DNA of 64,000 nucleotides, taken from NCBI GenBank assembly GCA_963662175.1, contig OY759214.1, positions 81,294,037 to 81,358,036 on the forward strand. The letters are read 5' to 3'. Origin of the DNA: Aradus depressus. Its lineage: Eukaryota; Arthropoda; Insecta; Hemiptera; Aradidae. The notes beneath the pieces are model-generated. The model saw nothing but the letters and a program-made list of their open reading frames with translations. It searched no databases and had not been told where the DNA came from. The stretch's first letter is position 1. The number at the start of each line of letters is the position of its first letter. The position numbers and the translations under genes were made by a program. Positions 14,601 through 21,780 of the stretch are shown here, piece by piece.

Positions 14601-17600
14601 AAATATATAAATAATATTATATTCCCTGTTAACATTTTGTTTGTTATATATGAATGGTTTTTAATAATGTTTCCACGTTGTTACGTTTCTTCTTTATTAT
14701 ACTGACTGATTGTGACTATATCATGACCATAAATAAGTAGTCTGTCTGTAAATGAATATTTATTTATTATTTTGTCAGGTTGCTCGGTTTCCGCCGCGCA
14801 ATGCCCGTAATTGGACGTACCCTTAACATTACTTCAGAAATATACATGCTGGCTGACGACGAACTGCTCAGAACATTCTTCGTATCGCCTTCTAATAACA
14901 AGTAAGATATTTATTTTTTTAATAAAGATTATAGTGAAATTATACTTTAAATTAAAGTGGTGTTTGTCATTGTTTTTTTTCTTTGAACATAGTTGTAGGT
15001 AACTTATTATGACTCATGCCCGGGCTTTAATTACAATGTCATATCGCCTACTACCAGAGCGCTATTTCGTCACTCTGGTGGACATGAGCCCGACTCTACT
15101 ATGGGAGTCCTAAATTTTGCCTAGTCTAAATTTTTATTCACCTGGGATAAGGGTCTTCAACAAGTACCTGACATCGTACAGGCTCGGGACCATCACTTAA
15201 CGTCCCATCCGAAAGACGGCTTGCTTAAGTTTATTTTACCTTCCAGACAAAAAAGTTTGAAGCCTTGGTCTGTGTGTGTGTGTCTGTCTGTGGCATCGTA
15301 GCTCCAAGACGAGGCTCCAAAGCTGAGCCGATTTCAAAGCGGGTTCTTTGTTTCGAAAGCTGGTATTTGCGAGATGGTTCTTAGTCATGTTTGGTGGAAA
15401 TCGGGTATGCCGTTTTCAAGATTTTTAGGTTTCATCAGAGCCTGTGTAGGGATCTCGGCCTCTATTACTGCTAGAGACTTGGAGTTTGAGCTGAAATATT
15501 TATAAGGCCAAGACCTTCCTTTATAGAACATATTTATTGAGTCGACTTTTATATGTAAGTACCTAGTCAAAACTACAGTTTGAAGAAGTCAATTCAATAA
15601 ATATGTTCTATAAAAGGAAAATTCTGATTGACAGAAGGAATATTTAACTTAATTAACACATGTATTATAGATACTCATGATGGGAGTGCTAAAGAAGGTA
15701 ACAAATAAATGGGAGAAGTGATGATGTAATAATATATTATACATAAATGGCCTCGCTTTACTGCCACAATAAAATGTCTTATTATTTTCGCAAGGACTCT
15801 ACCATTCTATGGTGCTCTTCCATCATTCAAATTATAAGTTTTCTATTCTTGTGGTTTTTCCAGATGTTTTCACGGTAAGTGCAGCTACTACTGCGACACC
15901 GCGCACGCTATATGTGGAACTCCAGACACTCTGGAAGGATCCTTCGCTGCGTTCCTCCCCAGCGATGAGCTTGGATCCAGGAAGGTCTGGCGGCATCCTT
16001 GGCGACGCTCCTATCACAAGAGGAAAAAGGCACAATGGGAACAAGGTAATTTTATTTTATTTTAATTATAGAATGCAGTTTTTTATTTGTTTACTTCCCC
16101 AACTATATGAATTATAGAGGCAGTTATGTTATCGGTCAGAAATTCGATGCGAGGTTTTCCGCGGAATTTCAGGTTTTCCGATCTACTGATTCCAAAAATG
16201 AAAAAAAAAATATTTCTGTCTGTCTGTGTGTTTCTGTGAACATGATAACTCCCGATAGAATGAATATATAGCGACAAAAAATTGTATATGCATATCCATA
16301 AAATATAAAATAAAAAATGATGGTCTAAACCTTCTCCGTGACTCGACGAACATAATAATGGCAATTATTGCTGAACGTAAGAACAAAATCGGATCGAAGT
16401 TTAGGAGTCTATAAAACACAAACATTCATATATATATATATATGTATAGATAAGTATGAAGAAGAGATAAACAATTAATTATTTTACATGTTCCTATAGA
16501 TGATTGAGATAAACTACACAGAAAATAAATAGAACTGTACACACAAACGCTAATTTTATATCTGTAATGGGTAATGATTCGTTTGTTGGTTTAGGGTGAA
16601 GAGTGTTTTCATACGTTACTGTGGAGCTCTCTAGAGGAAGCGACAGACAGGTCGTTGGCCTAGAGCGGCAAATTTCTTTCACTTGCCCTCTTCAAGACAA
16701 TACCCAACAATCTGTCCTCGAATCTAACTAAACCACCAAATAATAGTTAATTATAACAGCCCACTACTACACGGTATTACAAATGTGTGGATGTCGGTTT
16801 TCAGAGCGGTGGGAGGGAGCGCAGCAAACTGGCCGTTCGCCTTGGTTTTCAATTTTCTTTGCGCCTGCTTCGCGTAAGCCATTAGAAATTATATTTTGAA
16901 TTTTCAAAACTTTCATTTTTTTGGTGTTTAAATAGTTTTAACAAGTATACGACCGTGGAAATGTTCAAATGTTTAGTTAATTCGAGGAGAGACGGAGATC
17001 CATCCACAAAGTGAAAAGCTTTCACGATCCCAACTTTTTGTTATAAAAATAAACATTTATATTCCTTAACAAATATACAAAACTATTTAACAAATAACAA
17101 AACTATTTTACAAAACAAAAATAAGAAAAAATAGTTACGAATATGGAAGTTTTTAATTAATGATTGTCCGATTTAATGAGGTAGTACTGTTAATTGGTTC
17201 AGAACGGGGATGGTCACGCCGTTAACTTTTTTTTAAAATTTCAAACAGTGTGAAGAAATCAGTCACTAGTCCTTTCCTTCAATTTTTCTTTGTCTTTCGT
17301 TATTCAAAATTTCGCAAAAATTCATGGTCGTGAATTTTCATGAGAGTAAGGTAAAATATTTTTGTCAATACTCCTAACCAAAAACTAAAATTCTAAAATT
17401 TCTTAAAACTTTCAATTTGATTTTTCGAATAGTTTTTTGAATGGCACTAATCAGAAAAAATTATATTTTTGGTGTGTCATTTTTAAATTTTAGAAATTAT
17501 TCCCTTTAATTCTGATACTAATGTTGTGTTTTTACATTATACTGTAGAGCAATGTGTTCTGCATAAATCAGCCATAAACATGAAATATATGCTAAATAAA

Positions 17601-20600
17601 TAAAATGAACTTCTTTTTTGAAATATTATCTATTCCACAAATATTTGTTTTACGAAATCTACCGGTTTCGGTATTACACCATCCTCAGGTTTACCTACAA
17701 ATATACTAAGGCATGTTTACTTGGCGAACCGTGCATATAAAAAACATCATGTAGGTAAGGGTTTGCAATTTATAACTAAACCTGAGGATGGTGTAATGCC
17801 GAAACCGGTAGTTTTTGTATAACAATTTTTTGTGGAATAGATAATATTTCAAAAAAGAAGTTTGTTTTTATTTATTTATTATGTCCGCGTTTCTCAACCC
17901 AGAAGAAAATTATAGCCATGACATTTTAACGAATTATATAATATTTCTTATAAAATAAATTTATAAATAAATAAATTGGTTTCTAAAATGGGTTGATATT
18001 GGTTTCTTATAAAAACAAGATTTTTGTGGTGGATACTAAATCTGCTTGGTAATCGTTCAATTAAATATGACAATATTCACAGTATTTTTTTAGTGATTCG
18101 GCGAAAATTGTCAATTTTATTTTATTTATTGAATTTTGGTATCTGGCCCCCACCTAAAATTGTTTGCCCATATCTGGTTTAGAGAGTGACTACTGCAACC
18201 TGGTGCGAGAGATCCCGCCGTACAACGAGGGCCGCCGTCTCTTGGATCTAGTCGACATGGGAGTGTTGGACTTTCTCACCGGCAACATGGATCGTCATCA
18301 CTACGAGACGTTCCGTCCATTCGGCAACGACACCTTCACTCTCCATCTAGACCATGGTCGAGGGTTCGGCTCCCATCGCAAAGATGAGATGTCCATCCTC
18401 GCCCCCCTCGTTCAGTGTTGTGTCATCCGTCACTCCACTCTCAGGACACTCTTGAGGTACCTAACACTTTTGGTTTTATAGGGGTATGCATCGAACTAGA
18501 TCCATCGAGGTTTGCCATTGAATATAACATCGAAACTGATTCAGTGTGAAAAATGTAAGTGAGTAAACCTCTCGCTCGGCCTCCGCATCATTCATCTGGA
18601 GACCTTAGGCAGAATCTGGACTCATCTGAGAATAATGAGCCCCCAATCATCAGTAGTCCTATTCAGGTGTTCCCGGACGAATCTCAACCTCTTGACACTG
18701 TGCTCTCTGATGAGCAGGAATCTAGTGGCGGGGGGATGAGATCTCAATCGTACTCATTGAGTCTTCTTCTGACTGTACGTTCAGAAAGACTGATGTTTCT
18801 GAAGGTTTCTAAGAGGTGACTCAAGTAAAGGCCGGTAGACTGCTGATCCCGAATCGCATGTAATTGCAAAAAGCGGTCATCTCTCGGACGACCTCGCCCT
18901 CTTCTGCGGGAGTACCTGCCCGTCTCCTGATGTCGACTCATCGCTCGAGTCGCGATTTCCCTCTGGCTGAACCCCTCATTCAGAACCACCGCCCTGATTG
19001 CTTCCTCTTCACTTAAATCTTTTCTTTGGCCCATGGAACAGTTATTTACTTTCACTTATTCTCAAATAAACAAATTTCAAAAAAACATTTAGAGAAACGT
19101 AAGGCGCTGTAAGAACTGCAATGATAGACTGGATCACTGGAGTAAAGTCCATTCTTTTAACCCATAATGGTAAATAAACATCAAAGAAAGATAGAGGATT
19201 ATAGCAAACATACTTGTGAGAGAAATAAACACAACAAATCTATTAAAATTGCAGTGATCCTTTAATGTTGTCCTGGAGTATATTAACTTAATGGCGTTAA
19301 AAGGGAGTGATAATTTGAAGTATTTGATTAAACATTCCTAGTTTTACTTTCCAAGCTATACGAAGTATAGGGGAGGTTATGTAATCGGTCAAAAATTTTA
19401 TTGAGAATTTTCAACGGAATTTCATGTTTTCCGACCTCTTGATTCCAAAAATGAAAAAAAAAAATGTCTATAAACGTTCCCGATAGAATGAATGTATCTA
19501 TGTATTTATGTGTGTATCCAGGACCCTCTAAGAACAACATCTATTGATTTTCAGCTGAATCGGCCAAAGGGGAAGGACTAACACAAAAACCCTAATAACT
19601 GCTTTTGTAATGAATGTATTGGCATGAAATTGCATATGTAAATTCAAAGCACTATAAAGATGATACGTATTAATTTTCAGTGCATTCAGCCGAATGGGAG
19701 GGGGGAGGGGTGACTCAACTCAAAAAATTCCAATAACTGCCGATGTAATGAATGTATCGACACAAAACTTAGTATGACACTATGTAAGTCAAATATTGTG
19801 TTTTAGCCGAAACGGTCAATTGGCTTTGGAAGGAGGGCGAAAACATAATTGATTCATTTGAGGTGGGAAGGTACATATCGTAACAAACGACGTTTTTACA
19901 GCTCTATTAATTTCCATTTGTTCCAGAGAGTCAAGCTGTCTACCTTTTTAACTAAATCAATTTCTGGAGGATCTATTTGTACTAATATAAGATGAACAAT
20001 TTCTCTGTTTAGTCGGAATGAAGCCAGTTGAGCAAGGCCTTGCAAGATCAGGGCCTCACTTAGATGTAGTCTAGATACTGGGATATTTGTCTAGAAGTGC
20101 AGGCAGCGATGCTATCAGGAGAAAGGGCGTCCTAGGATTAGGAGCAAGATTTAGCTGGGTCGCCAAGGGTAGGCCGCAAGGACATTAGCAAGGCCTTCTT
20201 TATCTGACCATGGCCAGTCTCTCCTTTCTTATAGATAAGTTGGGGGATCGATAAAATAAACGGGATCCTAGTCAACCATAGATTCGTACAAAACCAACTG
20301 CTTTATCTAAGTCCGTTTATCGTACGGTGGGACTTCACAGGTAAGGGGCAAAGTAAGATTCAAACCGTTTCTTCTTATAGAACTTTTGGGGGTTGTAAGG
20401 ACATTCTGAATTTATATACATATAGTGTACAGTAAAACCCCTCTCTCCGATGGACACCTCTCCTCTCCAAAGTATAGAAAAACAATGAATTTTTACCCCC
20501 CTCTAAAGGACGCGAACAACCAATTTTTCGTCATCAAGAAATAAATTTACCTTTCCTAAGTGGACACTAACAAAAGAAAACTGACATAATTGCAGAGATA

Positions 20601-21780
20601 TTGTGAAATAATTCAAATGGACTTGAAAAATAAAATAAAACTGGTTTATTTAATATATTGTCTAATTTCACTAACTATATATAGTTAGTGAAATTAGACA
20701 ATATATTAAATAAACCAGTTTTATTTTATTTTTCAAGTCCACTAACAAAAGAATTCATTTGAAAAATGTAATTTTGAATGCTTTTTATTATTCGTAGAAT
20801 TTGCTGTTAGTGAAACAGGCATACATACCTACTGTTTGGTTTATTAACTTAAAATCCATTATAACTATTATGTGTGTTTTATCTAATTATCTATTGTTCC
20901 TATATATTGTTACCTGTATATGTAGTATTAAACATAAAAACAAATTAAACGTTTTGTATATGTACCTACATAAATATAATTAAGTTTTTTTTTTTTTTTT
21001 TTGATTAATAGAGTTGACAGTATCTTTTCAATGTAGAAGGAATTCGAGGTTCTGTCGTGTAAATTAAAACTTAATATTTGGCCAACGTTTCGGAAACTAT
21101 TAATTTCCTTCTTCAGGGTCTTATAACGACTTGAGTGGATGTGTGTGGTGAAGGTGTTGAGAGTTTGTGTCCAGTATAGAGCTATGGCATCGTATATAAT
21201 GGTCGAGGGCTACCTGATAGAACTCAGGATTGCGGATTCAAAACCGCTGTTGGGACGTTAAGCGATGGTCCCAAGCCTGTGCGATGTCAGTTACTCGTTA
21301 AAGACCCTACCCTAGGTGAATAAATCTGGGTAGACAAAATTTAGAACTCCCGCAGTAGAGTCGGGCTCATGTCCACCAGAGTGGCGAAAAGGCGGTAGTA
21401 GGCGATATGACCTCGTAGTTAAAGCCCTGGCATGAGTCGCAATAACTCTTTTATGACTCGTGTTTATAGTGCCCGTCCGTCTGTCACAACCTCTGACCTG
21501 TTTAACCTAGAAAGCTATAATTTTTTATAATATTCAACGTTGACTCATCAGATTGTATTGCATGTTTATGTTGTTCAGGTTCCACTCAGGGCCGAAGAAG
21601 CTGAGCGCTGCGATGCGAGAATCGCTGATCACAGACCCTGTGGCGCCTGTCCTCATTGAGGAACACCTGAGAGCGCTGGACCGAAGAGTGGGGATCATCC
21701 TGCGAGAGGTCCGTTCCTGTATGAATCGGTCCCCCGAGAAGGACGACCTCCCTGTCTCCATCATGAGTGAGCTCTCCTGA
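800..21780 (+). CDS. FAM20C: FAM20C-like secreted Ser/Thr protein kinase, 3' six exons (5' exons outside window)
   Basis: Coding exons are 800-878, 10416-10508, 14779-14901, 15864-16045, 18183-18456 and 21579-21780. All phases join cleanly and give 316 residues ending in TGA. FAM20C-type kinases act in the Golgi and secretory pathway and phosphorylate secreted proteins, classically at S-x-E sites. Kinase landmarks in order: ALFKPMR (ATP-binding Lys), [12 protein letters not shown] (Glu of the active site), [31 protein letters not shown] (disulphide Cys), [25 protein letters not shown] (catalytic Asp), HLDHGRGFG (metal-binding Asp) and [11 protein letters not shown]. No key residue is missing. 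SYYCDT and HLDHGRGFG fit FAM20C better than the xylosyl-kinase FAM20B. The N-terminal signal/propeptide exons are not in the window. Intron 2 uses a GC donor. Introns carry SINE, LINE, Tc1 and fold-back insertions; none interrupts an exon. Confidence 0.93.
1068..1475 (+). repeat. Dispersed ~0.5-kb repeat, partial copy
   Basis: It begins with a decayed cttccccagc...tataggggaa palindrome. The usual internal blocks follow: catgttttcc, aataactgcc, aatgaatgta and ttcagcg-type spacers. Confidence 0.65.
2245..2480 (-). repeat. LINE-like 3' tail repeat, copy 1
   Basis: It shares blocks (atttccgt, agcttataaatta, tacataa, ttttaattaaaattaag) with copies at 8255, 33690, 57717 and 63280. On the minus strand it ends in an AAT-rich tail. 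It is followed at 2490-2545 by a degenerate hammerhead-like motif. Confidence 0.5.
2490..2545 (-). ncRNA. Degenerate hammerhead-like motif
   Basis: The minus strand reads GAC, CTGATGA, a GGACG/CGTCC hairpin, then CGAAATGTCG. Core and stem II are recognisable, but the G12-A-A and stem III region is altered. It is probably a dead relative of the motif at 21080-21120. Confidence 0.35.
2650..2915 (+). repeat. Dispersed repeat R-'gcatcgtagctcc', copy 1
   Basis: It contains cgacgcaaaagaaggggtg, ggcatcgtagctccaagac and gagatggttcttaaccatgt. The same blocks occur at 15233-15520 and, inverted, at 32952-33232. It is an interspersed non-coding element; its class is not determined. Confidence 0.65.
3460..3514. 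repeat. 15-bp tandem repeat
   Basis: About 3.6 head-to-tail copies of ctaaccagccttaga, nearly identical, so recently expanded. Confidence 0.9.
4899..5105 (+). mobile_element. tRNA-derived SINE-B, internally deleted copy
   Basis: A tRNA-like head (gggcgccggtggctcagagg, then gtgggttcaatg as box B) is joined by an internal deletion to the family 3' part (gtcgggctcatgtccacc, then gcatgagtcacaataac). Confidence 0.75.
5843..6010 (-). repeat. Dispersed ~0.5-kb repeat, end fragment
   Basis: The sequence tcggttaatcaccaggaatg, tacttcccc and the following blocks match the outer end of the repeat. The other end is missing. Confidence 0.6.
6176..6816. repeat. Inverted-repeat-bounded segment (~640 bp)
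   Basis: About 45 bases at 6176-6225 (tgtagtactattcattataa, then aacaagtttcaatccttt) recur inverted at 6762-6816 with a few changes. The segment between holds the LINE remnant at 6304-6500. It could be a transposon footprint or an inverted duplication. Confidence 0.5.
6304..6500 (+). pseudogene. Remnant of an R1/Jockey-like LINE, C-terminal region
   Basis: An open stretch of about 66 residues reads [20 protein letters not shown], then [10 protein letters not shown]. This matches the gxYLhkIgr...CxxC...eHxxxxC pattern at the C-terminal end of R1/Jockey-type LINE polyproteins. A frame change near the start and the lack of an RT domain mark it as a dead fragment. Confidence 0.55.
6995..7172 (-). 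repeat. Dispersed ~0.5-kb repeat, partial copy
   Basis: Blocks attctatagggagatataat, cagacagattt and accgattac in the reverse order mark one end of the repeat. Confidence 0.55.
7985..8245 (+). repeat. Dispersed ~0.5-kb repeat, partial copy
   Basis: It starts with tacttccccagatatacgaa, then ataggagaagttatgtaatc. It runs through catgttttccgacc and gatagaatgaatgta and stops near 8245. Confidence 0.7.
8255..8410 (-). repeat. LINE-like 3' tail repeat, copy 2
   Basis: The sequence ttccgttaaaccaatacata, gtaataggatatgtc and the following bases match the tails at 33690 and 63280. Confidence 0.55.
8505..8800 (+). repeat. Dispersed ~0.5-kb repeat, 3' part
   Basis: Internal unit aatgaatgtattgacacaaa and the terminal blocks gggaagtacatagc and gattcatcgac are present. 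Confidence 0.65.
9048..9217 (+). mobile_element. tRNA-derived SINE-B, 5'-truncated copy
   Basis: Only the body and 3' part remain: gggtgggacgttaagcaatgg, gtcgggctcatgtccacc and gggcatgagtcacaataac. The tRNA-like head is missing, as expected of truncated reverse transcription. Confidence 0.8.
9675..10055 (-). repeat. Dispersed ~0.5-kb repeat, long copy
   Basis: Blocks occur in minus orientation: cgaccgatttggctaaaa, tacattcattatattggcag, gagttatcgtgttcacag, gattacataacttcctc, agctagggaagta. Confidence 0.7.
10509..10510 (+). other. Non-canonical GC 5' splice site of FAM20C intron 2
   Basis: Exon 2 ends ...GACAG and the intron begins GCAAGT, the usual context of GC-AG introns. Only this junction keeps frame into the exon at 14779 (Asp-Arg-Leu-Leu-Gly-Phe-Arg-Arg, as in the family). 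The nearby GT at 10513 would shift the frame. Confidence 0.85.
10808..11360 (+). pseudogene. 5'-truncated LINE: RT C-terminal region with (TTGA)n tail
   Basis: A 180-residue open frame matches the C-terminal region of endonuclease-reverse transcriptases: [66 protein letters not shown]. The endonuclease and catalytic RT motifs are absent. Directly after the stop comes ttgattgattgattaaa, a short tandem tail of the kind seen on RTE-like LINEs. It lies in FAM20C intron 2, in the same orientation as the gene. It is a retrotransposon fragment, not a host gene. Confidence 0.8.
11613..11681. repeat. (TG)n microsatellite
   Basis: An almost perfect TG run of about 69 bases. Confidence 0.95.
12139..12320 (-). 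mobile_element. tRNA-derived SINE-A with LINE-matching 3' end
   Basis: On the minus strand a tRNA-like head (gggccatgcgggctagagcg, then cgggttcgaatcccg as box B) leads through a short body to a 3' end containing ATATGCAT and ATAAGGCCAAAA, then an A-rich tail. Those last ~35 bases match the 3' end of the intact LINE (39519-39570) with about six or seven differences. Confidence 0.75.
12395..12530 (+). repeat. Dispersed ~0.5-kb repeat, 3' end fragment
   Basis: Blocks tatgtaagtcaacaattg, taattgattaattcgtactg, gggaagta and tattcaccgac mark the 3' end of the repeat. Confidence 0.6.
12720..12960. repeat. ~44-bp tandem repeat, about 5 units
   Basis: Units begin gaggtta or gaggtag (near 12722, 12770, 12814, 12853, 12898 and 12942) and contain gaaaatgagataattct and gatgattagtgat. 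Spacing is 39-48 bp with point differences. Confidence 0.8.
13080..13104. repeat. Poly-C tract
   Basis: About 25 consecutive C. Flanking sequence 12960-13900 shows no recognisable gene. Confidence 0.9.
14185..14355 (-). repeat. Dispersed ~0.5-kb repeat, partial copy
   Basis: Blocks attgtgtcgggagttatcgtg, acggacagac and gaccgattacataactttcc mark the palindromic end of the repeat. Confidence 0.6.
15005..15240 (-). mobile_element. tRNA-derived SINE-B, 5'-truncated copy
   Basis: In minus orientation it has the family 3' end (gactcatgcccgggcttt), gtggacatgagcccgactct and caggctcgggaccatcac. It stops in the body at the junction with the repeat at 15233. Confidence 0.85.
15233..15520 (+). repeat. 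Dispersed repeat R-'gcatcgtagctcc', copy 2
   Basis: Blocks tggcatcgtagctccaagac, gagatggttcttagtcatgt and catcagagcctgtgtagg match copies 1 and 3. Confidence 0.65.
15560..15740 (+). repeat. Dispersed repeat shared with 57540-57725
   Basis: Shared blocks are aataaatatgttctataaaa, attctgattgacagaa, tattatagatactcatgatg and aataaatgggagaagtgatg. A short inverted copy of the tctataaa/atttattga block lies at 15523-15545. Confidence 0.6.
16092..16330 (+). repeat. Dispersed ~0.5-kb repeat, partial copy
   Basis: It starts acttccccaactatatgaat and runs through caggttttccgatc and gatagaatgaatata. From 16370 to 17600 I see no further feature beyond AT-rich intron sequence. Confidence 0.65.
17656..17692 (-). 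ncRNA. Hammerhead ribozyme-like motif
   Basis: On the minus strand: AAAC, core CTGAGGA, one unpaired T, stem II GGT/ACC with loop GTAAT, GAA, stem III ACC/GGT, then A, then GATT. Stem I is weakened here (AAAC against GATT), while stem II is perfect. Confidence 0.65.
17778..17814 (+). ncRNA. Hammerhead ribozyme-like motif
   Basis: AAAC (stem I), core CTGAGGA, one unpaired T, stem II GGT/GCC with loop GTAAT, GAA, stem III ACC/GGT, A as the cleavage-site base, then GTTT, which pairs perfectly with AAAC. The predicted cleavage is after A17810. Confidence 0.7.
18555..19035 (-). pseudogene. Decayed Tc1-like transposase fragment
   Basis: The minus-strand frame near 19034 reads [36 protein letters not shown] and [11 protein letters not shown], the helix-turn-helix and basic hinge of Tc1 transposases. 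After a frame change, 18580-18720 encodes [11 protein letters not shown] and [11 protein letters not shown], around the second catalytic motif. The rest is gone. It starts about 100 bases after FAM20C exon 5, antisense to the gene. Confidence 0.75.
19345..19880 (+). repeat. Dispersed ~0.5-kb repeat, near-complete copy
   Basis: The left end ttactttccaagctatacga, then agtatagggga, is palindromic. The body carries three related units ending in aatgaatgtat, and the right end is gtgggaaggtacat. Outer ends are roughly inverted (TACTTCCC...GGGAAGTA). Confidence 0.75.
20432..20618 (+). repeat. pogo/Tigger-like terminal sequence
   Basis: It reads cagtaaaacccctctctccg, atggacacctctc, then several ggac-containing lines. 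It resembles the start of the decayed pogo-like element at 61731. There is no transposase here. Confidence 0.4.
20619..20740. repeat. 122-bp perfect palindrome (61-bp arms)
   Basis: The sequence ggacttgaaaaataaaataa to ttattttatttttcaagtcc reads identically on both strands around 20679/20680. It contains attgtctaattccac-like flank sequence (tattgtctaatttcactaac) seen beside the hammerhead elements, so it is probably a fold-back derivative that has lost the ribozyme core. Confidence 0.85.
21080..21120 (-). ncRNA. Hammerhead-like motif, family E
   Basis: On the minus strand: GACC, core CTGAAGA, one extra A, stem II GGAAA/TTTCC with a 7-base loop, GAA, stem III AC/GT, T, then GGCC. Three of four stem I pairs form. 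Confidence 0.5.
21203..21446 (+). mobile_element. tRNA-derived SINE-B copy
   Basis: It has a diverged tRNA-like head (gattgcggattcaaaaccgc) and the full body: gttgggacgttaagcgatgg, gtcgggctcatgtccacc, ggcgatatgacctcgtag and gcatgagtcgcaataac. It ends about 130 bp before FAM20C exon 6. Confidence 0.8.

Larger units (their letters stand above)
17608..17872. mobile_element. Fold-back element with two inverted hammerhead motifs
   Basis: The arms (about 17608-17692 and 17778-17872) are inverted copies sharing gaaatattatctattccaca at the outside and the ribozyme motif inside, with about 85 bp between. It lies in FAM20C intron 4. No protein-coding capacity is seen. Confidence 0.75.
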
